Shown one piece after another: positions 36,223-48,967 of a stretch of 64,000 nt of DNA. The stretch is from Cladochytrium replicatum. Lineage: Eukaryota; Chytridiomycota; Chytridiomycetes; Cladochytriales; Cladochytriaceae. The stretch is taken from the NCBI GenBank assembly GCA_025526935.1, contig JAHLKD010000001.1, positions 1,240,001 to 1,304,000 of the forward strand, read 5' to 3'. Every line of letters begins with the position of its first letter. Positions within the stretch are counted from its first letter, which is position 1. The notes under the pieces were generated by a model. That model was not told where the DNA came from. It did no database searches and saw only the letters and a list, made by a program, of their open reading frames with translations. Made by a program: the position numbers and the translations under genes.

Positions 36223-39200
36223 ATGGATGTTCACCACAGAACTTCCGCTGATCCAAATCCAAATCCACTCGGCACCCACGAGCTGCTGGTGCTCCTGCGT
36301 GTGGTGTTCCTAATCCCACCGCAAGTCGCTCATCGAAGAAGACGCCCGTCGCTAGTTCAAAACGGCCGCTCACCAAGCCCTCTATCGCCAGCTAAGCGAC
36401 AAAATGAAGTTGACAAACTGTATTCGGTTTTCAAATCGCCATTTACAACCGATGGGAAGGCTGTCTTTGATTTCGCGAAGGCAGGGCCGCCGACAGATCC
36501 GCGATGCAACCCATTCTATCGGTTGTGGCTCGATCATGCTGTGCAAGACGAACCCCCAATGCTGAATCAGCCGCCTTTTGCCAACTGGATGGACGCCTTG
36601 AAGAAGCGCCCGATACTTCTTAGGCATCTAATCTCAACTGTTTCATTACGAAAATCTGCCTCAGCTCTTCAGGATCAGTTATCGTGGACTGTCAGGAGCT
36701 GCTATCCAGAGGTGCACATGTGGTTACACCGGGAACCGTGCTGATCCCAATTTTTTCTCTCAGAATCTGCTATGGGACTTGATGATTCTGCTCGACGTCC
36801 TGAAGAATGCCCGTGATTCAGCCAAAACGTGCCCGCACTGCGGTCAGCATGCGTCGGGCTACCACCCATGGACTGGAGACGAGCCAGCTGCAGATCATCT
36901 GGATTCTATGCATCCTTACAAAATACTTTTGTTGCTCCTGCGGGATCATGAGAAGCGGTTGGATGAACGATGTGCAGTGGATGCAATCGAGCGACTTGAA
37001 AGTCAAACCATCCCCAGCTTGATGGATCTTCTCGACGAATGGTCAGAAACTTCATTGGGACCGTTGCCGAAGGCTCCTAGTCCTCTGATGCAGGCGATGG
37101 TGCAACCAGAGTCACTTGGGGCCGCGTTTAAAACATCCTTTACGAACTCAGCCAGTTCCTTTAAGAGTATGTGGTCAAACGAGGGCTCTTCGCCAATCCC
37201 AATCGATGGGAATCGGAGAGATCACCTCTTGGAAAACCCAACGCGATGGAGTGGGCCATATTATGTCGATAACGCTTACATGCCTGATATCAAAGTGGGC
37301 TTACCATCTCAGCAGCATGTCTTATTGAACATCTCAGGTGCCTCAAACCTCCTCGCCAAAGATGCAGGGAAGAACGACCGAAAGGGCTGTAATGCGTACT
37401 GTGTGATAAACTCGTGGGGAAGAACATTCGTGAGCGAGCCAGTACAGTCTGATTTGAATCCGCAATGGAACTTTAAGGCTCTCGTGTACGTGGAACGAAA
37501 TTACTCTTGTTGTGCTTACTCGTCTGTTTCTTAGCTCTAAGCCTATTCATCAATCTGTGGATGAATCTGACAACTTCGTAGTTACAATCTGGAACAAAAG
37601 TTCTGATCCTCAAAAGTCTGATTCGTTTTTGGGGCTGGTCGATGTACCTGCCGACGACCTCTTGGCTCGATCAGGGAAGCTACAGACGTTCGAGCTCCAG
37701 AAAAGAAGTCAGCGCAGTCATGTTCGTGGCTCGATAACCTTGTCTGCCGAATCTTGGACTGGGGTACGAATGATTGCAATTTTGAAGATGCCAGCTCAAA
37801 CTTTCATTGCAGGACGCAGCGGATGCCGCGAGGGCAGGTCTTTTCAACTTGCTTCCGCGCAGTCCACGAGACACGTACTTGGCGCTTCTTTCAGACTTGG
37901 TGAAAGCGGACGGTGGTGCGAGCAAGAACGGTTCTTTGACCTCGGAATCTATTGCGATACTTCAGTCCTGCGAAGCGGCGTGGTCGATTTCACCATTTAC
38001 GCACATATTTGGGTAAGAGCTCACAATTGTTTAATGCTTTTGAAGGTGAATAGCTGAGCGAATCTACAGTCTTCTGTATGTGCTGACAATGGAGTACGGG
38101 AGAAGGAATGGCTCAGAAGTCCAATGCACGCATGTGCATGCAGCGCTTCATGATTCAATGACTCATTGTGAGAAACTGCTGAATTCGGAGCTAGAATACG
38201 TTCCATCAAGAGCAGACGTATGTATATCATTACGAAAGCTATGCACCACACCTAATAAATTCGATCTCCAGCTGTTTTTGTTTGCAGAGGCGATTGAGAG
38301 ACTCGAGCCACGTCTTCGTTCGGTCCTTGCCTTGCTATTCTCCGAAGAACGAAGGAGGTGTTTGCCAGATGTCTTCCCAATTGTTGACATGGTGAAAGAG
38401 ATCCGCGTGTTCAATCAGTCGGCGGTGTTGCAATGGAGAAATTTGACTGCGCTATCTGGACAGAGTTTTTCAGACCTCATGGAATCGCAACGAGATGAAG
38501 CGGATAGCTACGTTGATATACTGCTCGAAGTAATGAGCTTATGTTGATGTATACTTAAACAGTTCATTAATTTTATTTTCAGGATGCTATCAAAAGTCAC
38601 TTTGAGGGCATGGCAAACGACAGCCCAGCCACGGATGATGATGACTTAATGGAAAAACATTTAGTGCTAGCTGAGGCAATCGAGAAAGATGTGGATAGCT
38701 TGAGCTCAATTATTCTTCGGGAACAGCATCCTGAGTATGTTCACAAGAATGATGGATTTTGAAGAGCTTAAAGGCATTTTCAGCTCAATTTCCTTGGCCG
38801 TATTGCTTCGTCGATCTGCGCTGACGTTTATGACTCGTCACATTTCCGAACTATTCATCGAGGAGACTGATCGAAAGAACGGTCAGTTATCTGATTTGTT
38901 CAGGCTCTACAGCGTGCTGTCCAAGCTCGTCAAGTCATTGAAAACTGAGAAAAGCAGGTCAGCATAAAGTGAGTTTAAGGGTCAGCAGTTTAAACCTGGG
39001 ATTGTTTGCAGCGCTGATCCTAATGAGCTGCCTTTGTCACGATGGTTTATTCCATCTGTGAACCAGTTCCTTCTCAACTCCGGTACACTCATTAAGTCTT
39101 CATGTGACGCTCATTTAAAGTTTTAGCAATTAGAAACAAAGTTCAAAGACTGGGCAAGGCGGGCGATTGAACTTGATCAAGTAATGTTTTCGATAAACCA

Positions 39201-41541
39201 TTATTTCACTTAACCCTGATCGCTTCTTAGTTTCAACCCACCGCTGCAAATGAGCAAGTTTTCTATTCGTCATCCATCCTGGACATTTTCCAGTCGATTC
39301 ATTCTGCGGTCGAGTTTCTGAAATCTCTTGAGTGGACTCATGACGATGGGTCCGAAAGATTGTGGATGTACGAGGGTATAATGCTGGTATTCAACGCCAT
39401 GCTTTTATTGTTTCATTGGAGTGAAACTTGAATTTGATCAGTCGGCCGTTGTTGCACTCGAAGATTATTCCTCGGAAATGTCGGCTGGAGCAGTATCAGA
39501 TTTACTGAACTCGACTTCGTCCGTTCCCAGTTCACAGCAGCCCTCATCGGATGTTTGGAAAGGTTTTAAGAAGAAGCACAAGCTGACTGTAGAGAGTGCT
39601 GTGGCAGACGTCCGATTCTCCCAACAGGTATAGTGACTGTGCTGCTTCTTAAAGGTCAATATTGATTCGGGGCAACAGGTGTGCGTCAAGTACGTCAACG
39701 TACATGTGTTGCCTGCTCAGCTTGATTCGGTGCTCAAGTCTTTACCTCCGATACCTGACCCATACTCTCGGAAACATGTCAGCACTCCAATTCAAGAAGA
39801 CCCTGTTCCACCATCTCCTCCACCGAGGAGACCTCGACCGCTTCCGCCAGTACCAACAATCCAAGTTCACCAGCGCAACTCGACCTCATCACCAGCCCTC
39901 CCTCCCAAGAAACCCCATCATCTCCAGATGCTTAACTCTCACATTGCCAAAGCGTATGGCAAAACCTCACCACCTCCTCCAATCAAACCACCGCGGAGAA
40001 GCTCAACTCTACCGTTACCTCGCACAACCCAATTCTTGCACGTCCGTGTTTTGAACGGCCGAGGATTTGAAAGTTCTGTGCGATCCCGGCCATACGTGAC
40101 CCACTTTTCGATCGTCGTTGGGCTGGCGGAGAACGATGATGTTCGTCGATCGGCTGTGGACACTACGAGAGTGAGCGCTGATGGTCGGTCCAGCCCCATT
40201 GTAATAAAGAAAGAGTTCGGTAGGAGCAGGAGAGTACATCACAGCATGAAGCCGGTTTGGAATGATGATCTGTATCTGATGCTTCCAAAGTCCGATATCA
40301 CGAATACAAAGATCTTCTTAATTCACCATCTCCAGTGGGGACCTCCAGCTAACACCAACTCGGGTTCGTATGTGATTGCAGAAGCGACTTTCCCAGCGGA
40401 GTTACTTCTCGGCGCGAAGCAAACCATATCGGTGAAGCTTCACGATTCCGTGATAGATTTTGAGTCGCTTGGAAGATTTGGTGACTCGAGGAACGCAAGC
40501 ACTCACAGTCTGAACGAACAACGACAAACCGGATTACACGCTGAGCAGATGAAGTCATTTTTCATAAATCGCCTTTTACGGACCGTTTATGAGAAGAAGG
40601 CTGCCGTCCTCGATGTGTTTGTATACAAGGTACTCCGAATTTTTTCATTACTTGTGATATTCAACTCTATCTCTTCAGCTCTGCCATGACTTACGCAAGA
40701 GGATGAAGGCCGTTACCGAAAAATACAAATCTGAGAACATCATTCTTGGAGATCTCACCGATCGACTCCGTCAGATGGGGACCACACTTGCAATAACCGG
40801 TCGAGGCCCGTCTCCAACAAACGAAGCTTCTTCAAAATATGACGACGCCGTTATAGAGAAAGACCTGGCTCCTGTCCTTTCGTTCCTCAATGCCAATTTG
40901 GAGGTTCTGATGCAGTTTATGCCAGACGATGCCATTTTCGAGGTTGCGGGGAGAGTGTGGCATGGAGTCGTCGAAGTTTTGACGAGTCTGGTAGTGCCAA
41001 CACGGGTGTCGCAGGAAGAACCTCCGCCACCTCTGCTGCCCTACATCATTGCGGATACTGGCCTTGTGGATGGGCTTGAAGTTACTACTAACAACAAAGG
41101 ACAACCGCTGCGTAACCCTTTGAGGGAGAAAAAGCCTTGGAACGAGGGTCGAATGTCGTTCCTGCGAGTCTCATCAACTGTAGGTGGACCACTGAATGTT
41201 TCCATTTAGTTCTGAGTACTTTTTCTCTTAAGCTCTTTTTGGAGTTTTTCTATGCCGATGGGGACGGTTTGTCCCAGAAAGAGCTCTATTCGGACACGTT
41301 TAAGCAGTTTCTAGCCATACTCGATCACTACAACGACGCATTTCCGTCGTTGCGTAAATTATACAGTGAAGTTGAAGTCAGTCACAGAGAAGTTAACCTG
41401 GGTGAAAACGAGGGGAAAGGGTCGAGCAGATTTGTTGCCCAACCGCATCCAACAGACTGGGTGCTTAAGTTGATCAAACTGAAGGGGGAGAAACAGGCTG
41501 CAGAGAAACTATTATACAATCGACGTGCGGGAAGAACGTAA
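36223..41541 (+). CDS. Munc13-like C2/MUN-domain protein
   Basis: A large protein of the UNC-13 family (fungal relatives include S. pombe Git1), expected to act in membrane fusion or secretory signalling. The N-terminal MUN region starts near 36380 (DKLYSVFKSPFTTDGKAVFD). A C2 domain lies near 37290-37700 (QHVLLNISGASNLLAKD, SDLNPQWNF, FLGLVDVPADDL). MHD-like helical segments follow to about 39630. A Pro-rich linker (about 39780-40010, including PPSPPPRRPRPLPPVP) precedes a second C2-like domain (FLHVRVLNGRGFESS, VWNDDLYLMLPKSD). The end is diagnostic: FEFFYADGDGLSQKEL, then PTDWVLKLIKLKGEKQAAEK and LLYNRRAGRT at 41541. A CPHCGQH motif sits near 36832-36852. Exon joins are approximate. The last 30 bases overlap the opposite HAD gene. 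Confidence 0.8.
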
Positions 41542-42394
41542 TTCTGGAAATACATCAAACAAACGGGGAAGCCCGAATCCTTTCTCGCGGTCTACAAGCA
41601 TTGCCTTAAAACCTGCGTTGATAGCTCCATCGTGATCCTTTTCAGTGTCATCTCCAACGTGCACAACTAGCTCCTCGGACGCAGGTCCAAACTTCCCTCT
41701 GATTTCTCGGAGAGCTGCTCCAAAGATGTCAGGGCTGGGCTTTTCAATGCCGAGTTCGTGGGACAACACAATGGTACTAAAGTACTGTGATATATTCAGG
41801 CCTTCGAGAATTGCCCGAGTGCGATAGTCACTGTTTGAGATCACTAACGAAAATTAGATTTTTGTCTAACCAGTCCATCGATCGCCTACCGCCCATTTTC
41901 ACGGATGCTTGATCGAGCTGTTTCAACATGGGAACGACGTCGTCGTACAACTTTAGGAATGTTATGATCTTGAAGTCTTGCTTTCCATTGTTAATTACCT
42001 CAAAACTTTCGGATCTTGAAAAACGAGCAAAGGCATTCTTAAATATCACTTCCAGCTCCTCCAACGGCAGCGGGGAAGAACTCGCCCCTTCAAGCGTCCT
42101 TCTTAGTGTCTCTTTCCACCATTGTTCAAGCTCCATCGGGTTTGAACTGTTCGCTCCAAAATTAGGACTAAAAGCAGTCATCGCCTTGTATGACCTGGTC
42201 GAAATTGTTTTGAGTTGCGGGGAATACTTAAATAGCATCATGTCTCACCGAACAAATAAACCTGCTGCATTTTCCGGGCTCACATTGTACCCTAATCGAG
42301 CAGCTTCCTCGGAATAAACTATACCAGGCGACTTTCTGAGACGAAACAGGGTAGAAAATGCGTCGAAAGTCACCACACGAAGTGTCTTATACAT
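41512..42394 (-). CDS. HAD-superfamily hydrolase, HDHD3-like
   Basis: A haloacid-dehalogenase-like phosphatase of the HDHD3 group with unknown substrate. The N-terminal exon reads MYKTLRVVTFDAFSTLFRLR; FDAFSTLF is motif I with the catalytic Asp. A cap region follows (MELEQWWKETLRRTLEGAS). Motif II is MISNSDYRTR (after an intron near 41845), the motif III Lys is in LGIEKPSPDIFG, and motif IV is HVGDDTEKDHDGAINAGFKA. It ends SSRTSIV at 41512. All four catalytic motifs are present. Its 3' end runs 30 bases into the antisense of the Munc13-like gene. Confidence 0.87.
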
Positions 42395-42450
42395 TGCCAC
42401 AAACTTTTTTTACAAAAATCACCATCAAAAACAGAAATTAAAGTGCACGT

Positions 42451-45272
42451 CTATTTATGCTTCTTTCCGCTCTTGGGGAGCGTAACTGGGTCTAACATCT
42501 ATTGAAAATTGTCAAACAAAAGCAAGCTTGATGTATAAGTAATTACCTTGTTAGGCGCATAAGCATAACCGTAGTTTTCGAGCAACTTCGATATCTTCTC
42601 TCCTTGACGACCAGCGGCCTGTTTCATTAAACCAGACGCCGGATACAAACTCTGCTCATTCTCCTTGTCATCAATATCTCGGGCCGAGTCGTTGCTGTTG
42701 ATTTCGTATGGCTTGTCCAGGTTCTCCATTATCTCGTGTGCTTCAGCCTGTGTCGGAGCATACATGGATTCGTCGAAAAGCCGGCGAGAACGCCGGACTG
42801 GTGTAATTATCTCAGTGACACCGAGTGCTTGACATGGATGTTTCAGCCCATGGGGGAGCTCAAACTTCATCCCAACTTACATTCTCTTTCATTCTGACGG
42901 GCCTTTCGAGGAGTCAGAACCGTAACTCGGGAACCAGCTGTTTCTTCCGAGTCTCCATCGACTCTAACTCCAACTCGCACCTTTTTGCTGATCTCTTTCT
43001 TCCTTCTACTAACTGTTGACTTCCGCCTATTCCGGGGTGTATTGTGCGTAGAGCTCGAGAATACGTCGCAGTCGTTGTTGTCGTGGTCTGGCATTTTTTT
43101 GCTGATGTATTCTTCGTCATCCGATTCCGAATGCCCATCAGCGGACCCCATCGTATCACTGCAGTCATTGTGTTCCAGAGAAACAGTTCCCCCTTGTCCA
43201 GGATGAGGCGTGCCGCGTAGAGGTTTGCCAGCAAAATTTCCAAAAACTGGCTGCGGTGTATCATCCACCACATCCTCATGCTGACTGTTTTGGGATGTTC
43301 CCCACGTTCGCTCATTGCGGGGCGTTTGAATCAAGCTTGAGGTGGCAGCGTCGGTTGTTGCATTAAAGCGCACACCTTCGCTGATCTCCTGGAGGTTCTC
43401 ATGGTCGGAAATTTGTTGTTCCTCACAGGTTTCCTGGTCCACCATCGGTTCACCTATGTGATCGGGTAAGAAATTGCCTCACCCCAATTGTTTTCACACA
43501 CCTGCTTCATTATCAATGCTTTCAAAGATTGTTTTGACAGTCGCATATATCGAATCAATGTCCTTTGACCATATTACGAACTTGCATCGCAAAAGTTTTA
43601 CTCCCTCACCTGTTTATCCGTAAACTTCCCCATCGCAGTTTCACAAACCGTTAACGCTGATTGATGACTGATTAAGAGCGGCAGCAATGACAGGAAGTAT
43701 CTCACCTCCCATCGGATTTCCCATTTCTTCTTCCCAGTTCGCCCAAGTAATCCAGAATCGGGGTGTTGTAGCCTCGGGATTTGAATGCCACCGAGTTTTT
43801 GCTCCTGAGAAGAGGATCGTGTTCGAAGCTTTTTGGTTGTCCTTCGATCCGTCGACTGAAATTATCTTGAAAATAGCTCTCGCCAGATCAATGTCTCCAT
43901 CCTAGTCACGGTCAGCAGTTTGAAAACAACAATTAGTACAACTTACTTCGCCGCAGTGGATAGCATCAGCCGATGTGAAAATAGCAATCGACGGCATTAC
44001 AACCTTATAATCTTTAACAACGGCTGCGCTGTGTGGGTCAACTACGCGCACAGTAAGAGGTTGGCGCATATAGAATGAAAGCGGACATTCCCTGTTCCCA
44101 GCCATAATTACTTGAGAGGTAACGGTTTTCCAGGGGTTCTTAATACCTGAATTGTGGACCAAGAAACTCCGAGTCAAAGTTCCCGTTCACGTGTTCGCAC
44201 ACCACCTCTTTAGCATTCTCTATGACTTCTACTGGAATGATCGGTGAATTGAATACCGTGCACACAGGTAGAACCTACTTTCCAATTCAAGTGCCTCAGC
44301 ATTTCTTGATTTCTCAAGAACGGTGTCCACGTTACAGATCGATTCAATTGAGGTGCTACTTTGTATGACGAGAAGTTCTGGAGTATTTTCCGGGATCTCT
44401 ACCCTTCAAAGAGAAGCGTGAGCTGCGTTGCTAAGTCAGTTCACAAAATGTCGAACCTTGCAGCTTTATTGAGTTCTCCCGGTGGAATGGATTTTTTGAG
44501 CTCCTCGTTTACTGTAAAATGTTACTAAGGAGCTCCCATCGAAATTGTACTCCCTACACTAACCTTCACTAGTCGAGGAACTCCCAAACATAGTATCGAG
44601 ACTTGCCCATCGGGATCCTGCGGCAAGTTTTACATCCGAACCGAGATGATCAGCGGACAAGAATGTCTTAATACTTGGCTCAGGATGGTCATTGCTGGTT
44701 GTTTTTGACGTTGTTGGCTTTTTCGAAATGGCGGATTTAGAAGCAGTGGTTGTGTGAACCGCTTTCGAATCAGGGTGAACAAAGTTGCCGAGAGGCTGTT
44801 CAAGAGGATCCTTATCAGGCTTCGTCTTCACAGAACTCAATGATTGTGTCCGTTTGACAGGGCGCGATTGATTTTGCAGATATGCGCTTTTCCGAGTGTA
44901 CAAATCTAATGTCTGGATTGGATTGTGACGGAGCGGCGATGGAGCTGCGTTACTCTTGAATATGGATGCGGTGCCATCTTTGGTGGGTGGTTCAGCGTAT
45001 TGCTGAAGTTATCTTTCCTCTGTTCTTACCATTTCTAAATACACTTTCAGCGGGCTTAAAATCGTGGTTCTCTGGTTTGCGTATAACAAATGGAGGCGGA
45101 AAGCCCCTTTTGCGTGCGGATTTTGCTTCTGCTTCTCTGTACCGGATGCGGATCAGTTGACTGGATGGATGGATCACCAATAACACCACCTTTTCTTTTC
45201 CAGCTCACGTTGAGCCCGCCATTCGTCCAGCTGTCTTCTCCGTTCAGCTTGTTCTGCCTCATGCTTCTCCAT
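42451..45272 (-). CDS. CKAP2-like cytoskeleton-associated protein
   Basis: Tentative member of the CKAP2/CKAP2L family of spindle microtubule proteins. It starts MEKHEAEQAERRRQLDEWRA (ATG 45272), a charged helix like the CKAP2 N-terminus, then KSARKRGFPPPFVIRKPENH. A Lys/Ser/Thr-rich disordered region follows (SRPVKRTQSLSSVKTKPDKD). Exons at 43690-44140 give a HAT/TPR-like helical pair: DGDIDLARAIFKIIS and TPRFWITWANWEEEMGNPMG. The C-terminal half is acidic and low-complexity, then basic, with EIITPVRRSRRLFDES, a TPVRRS motif of this family. The final exon encodes MLDPVTLPKSGKKHK (TAG at 42451-42453). An MPS1-like or other HAT-repeat protein is an alternative. Function is not certain. Confidence 0.6.
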
Positions 45273-45353
45273 TGCAGTGAATGCTGTAATTAATCCTTAT
45301 ATGGTACCAGCGCGAATGCACTTTTGAGTAAACAATTCTTCTCAAATTTTCAT

Positions 45354-48300
45354 TTAGTTAAAGGCTGGTTGAAGACGAGAATCGGCCCTAAGCCGAGCAT
45401 CCATCTGTGCGTATCTTTCAGGTGCGGACTCCTTATGCTTTTTACGATCACGTGGTAAGAATTTAGAAAATATTGGTTGTGAACTTGTGGATACCTTTGC
45501 CAATCGCTTCTCCAAAATATGGATTTTGAAAAGTGCCTCGTTACAAAACTTAAGATCATTTTAGAATAGAGTTCAAACGTTGTTGGCAGCTTTGGAATTA
45601 CATTCATATACTCCTCTGTTTCCTCGACACTCATCAGATCGGCGTTCTTCGAGTACATGAGCTGCCTTCTTTGATATTCGGCGGTTACTTCGTCCAAGCG
45701 ACTTTGAATGATGTTTGCTTTCTCAACCAAGCGCTCTTTCATCCCCTTTAAGTAAGCTTCCTTCACAGTAAGAGCTTCCTCCTTAGACAGCTGTGTCGAG
45801 TTTTCCTTATAAATGTTCAGTTTCAATTATTCAGCCTGATAAACAAGTACAATTGAAATACTTACGTAGTTAACTAAATATGGCGACAAGTAGTCAAGGT
45901 TCGCTGATTTGGATTCCTCCTCTTCACCTTTGTGGGGTTCTCTCTCTTGCTCGTTGGGAAGATTCTAAATTAAACTCAGCTTAATTTCAAGAAAGTATCT
46001 TCATAACTAGGCTCCTTACTCCGTTGTTGCGGATCGTGTCGTAAACCGATACAATTAAAGTGATATCTTTTTCCTCGGCTTGCCTAGCCTGGAGTATTTC
46101 TCGCACTTCTCTTTCTGAGTTTTTATGTGCCTGAAGACAGGCCTGCTCAGATTTAAGCAACTGACAAAGCTGCGCGTAAAGATGTTGACGTTTGAGTGGT
46201 TTAGCGTACACATCGACCTGGAAAACATTATGTCAAGTTTGGGAATAGTATTTGATTTCGGTCAAAAATTACTCAAACCTCAAAACTATTGACAAGTTCC
46301 AAAGCCGCTCCTGGCTGCTCGGTTGCGGGTTTCTTAAACTCCCTCCAAGAGGAAACAATCCTATTCGGTCCCAACTGATAAACAACCCGGATCTTACGTT
46401 CATCGTCCATTAAATCCAGATCATACAGATTACACCCGTACTCACTCTTTCATCACGTACAAAGTAGGTTTTCTTTGCAACATCTTCGTGCACTGGGAGA
46501 TCTAAATTCATTGCTTAAGTATTGACATCTCGATGTACAACCTAATGTAGTACCAGGGTTCTTCTCGAACTTTTCCGCCATTTTTAGGATGTGGCTCGTT
46601 CCGGTAGTGGGTTCTTTATTCGAATTTTCGTCCTCCTAGTTCAGTTGAGTTTCACAACACACAACATCCTGTTTCGGATTTACCTCTGACGTATCGAATG
46701 TCACGCTCCTATAAATCAACTTATCCTCTCTATCAACGAAATGCTCCATTATCTGTAGTTGTTTTGTTGGCGTTGCATTTATTTTCCCACGTTTTCTGAA
46801 GATGCACGTACTTTGTTTGCAGTCTCGACTCGCTTAAATAGGCCGTCCGATCTGGCGCTTGCGTAAAAGTGCATGTCGGTCGTTTTCCCGTTAACCATGA
46901 CATGCTCCTTCAGTCCATGAGGTCTGCCAGCGTCAAAATATTCTGATACTTTATTGATTGCCGGAACCCTGGTGCGTTGACATAGCTTGTCTCTTGATAT
47001 CAGATCACTGACTTCAGTGGGATGAACAAATATTTTGGAAAATTCATACCTTCGATTTTCGAATTCCTCTTGTATCTCGCCTTGGAAACCGGCGGACTCG
47101 TCAATGAAGAAAGTGATTCGCGAAATCATTCCATCAGGTCTGTGATATTCGGCAAACTTTTCCTGTGAAATATTCAGCGACATACCTCACAATTACTGAT
47201 AATTTACCCAGCGACCATTTCTATACGTTACACTCTTGCTTCCAGATGCTGACCTTAGCTCAAATTCATCCTTCGTTATCGAAAGAGGAGACACCCAAGA
47301 TGGAGGCAAGTCCAATATCTCAGACCCATTTTCTTCATCTTCGTCTTCTTCAGAAGCATTGTCTTGGACTTGGATGTCATCAGCGATCTTTGGTGCGATC
47401 CCTCCTGGAAGTGTATTGTCCAAAAGAACAAACTCCCATTTCGCATTATCACCAAGATCAAAAGATATTCCCTTCGAAAGATATCAATCAGCTCCTCTGA
47501 TTTTGCAGAGTAGTCCAAACCACCTTTAACCCATCATAGCACGTCTGCATGTTAACCCAGTAGTTTGCCGAGCTGAACACACTCTCTACACCCAAATATT
47601 TCTCATTTTCCGTAGAATATAGTCGCCCAGTTGCTGGCTCTATTTATCGTTAGATCTCCTCTTCGACCCTAAGTGCTTTAACTACCTATAAAGAACGCTT
47701 CCGAAATTTCTCGCTTTCCCGGAAGCATCAATACCCAAGAATGCACCCTTAGTCCTTTAAGTTCGTCATCGTCTTCAATCTGGGCCTTTACAAGATATTA
47801 GAACGCAATACGGTGCATTTCGTTCTCCCCCGTACAGCCTTCCTCTTCTCTTCCATCAAGCGTTGCTCTTCCAGCTGCTTCTGTTCCAGTGCGATTCGCT
47901 TCTCCTCTTGCTTCTGCAAGAACACACTCTTCAAGAATCGTGATGGCTTTACTTTATATTTGCTAGTTGAAGACTTCTCTCCTTCCTGGCCAGAATCCGC
48001 TTTGGATGTTTGATGAGACTTTGGTGGTGGTAGGCCAATATCGGAAGTTTGAGTCTTGGTTTCATCCATCAATGTAATTTCTTTTGTTGCATATCCAGAA
48101 ACAACATATGCATCGTATCCCACGCCTTGCAGTAGAGAAACAAGGAGCACGGAATAATCGAAAGAATTTCCAGTTTGTAACTTCAATGTGTACGTGGGTG
48201 AAGGCAGAAAGGTTGGCTTCTACAGTGTAAGCAAAATTTGTTACTTGGAAGCACAGCAAGTTCCTTACAAGCTCGTGCGGAGGATCCAAAGGAGAGTATG

Positions 48301-48927
48301 TGAGGAAGTCTGAAACAAATCGAGCACAGCTGCGATAGTCGTAAGTTTCCTTGAACGGAAGCTGTGTTGGCCTAATGGTCGTGCAAACAAATTTCTTCAG
48401 CAAAGTAAGTTACACTGAACTATGATTATCGCTGGTCTTCAAGAGCTCACCTGAACGCTGAACTCGTTCTTTGGGGACAGTAAAAGCTCCTTTCGCCCAG
48501 GATACAGTTGTGAATATTGCCGATTAAAATTGACTACATATTGCAAAATGAGGGTCTCCTTTTTCGAGTTGTCCAAGTAGCTTGATGGGGCTTTGGATGG
48601 ATCTCGCAATTGCTGCTCTAGCAACGCCTTTTTGCGTGCCTTTTCCTCTTGATATTTAACTTCATGGTGGTCAAATATGTGCACATGCGACGATTCGCCT
48701 GCTCCTGTGTCGCTCGCATCAAGTGGATCATCAGCAAGATCTGTTTCGTCAGTTGCAGGATCTTGAATCTCGTTCTGATTTTCAGGATTATCCTGAGCCT
48801 GTGCCTGATCCTCATTGATTTTTATGACATCTGCTGGAGTAAGGAGCTCCGTTCCCAAATCCTTGTTCTCTTTGTTCGGAGTTCCTGATCCGCTGTTGTT
48901 GTTGCTTGATCTCGTTGAATTCACCAT
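45354..48927 (-). CDS. DRC7: Dynein regulatory complex subunit 7 (DRC7/CCDC135)
   Basis: A subunit of the nexin-dynein regulatory complex of motile axonemes. The N-terminal region is acidic and Gln/Asn-rich from MVNSTRSSNNN (ATG 48927). Then come KKETLILQYVVNFNRQYSQL, YPGRKELLLSPKNEFSVQ, RPTQLPFKETYDYRSCARFV and the transglutaminase-like core KLQTGNSFDYSVLLVSLLQG, VGYDAYVVSGYATKEITL, which identify DRC7. The middle part has FEFAELRSASGSKSV-type beta segments and MSLNISQEKFAEYHRPDGMI. The C-terminal half is coiled coil (EAYLKGMKERLVEKANIIQS). The end RDRKKHKESAPERYAQMDAR precedes the TAA at 45354-45356. The gene implies a flagellated life stage. It is head to head with ATG6. Confidence 0.88.
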
Positions 48928-48967
48928 TGCCGAGACGCGTCAGAAGCCACAAATTCCAAACCTCCAA
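48928..48967. promoter_or_regulatory. 40-bp divergent promoter, DRC7/ATG6, with AAGCCAC
   Basis: The start codons are 40 bases apart and AAGCCAC lies at 48944-48950. The pairing of a flagellar gene with an autophagy gene makes co-regulation uncertain. Promoter function is inferred. Confidence 0.5.
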
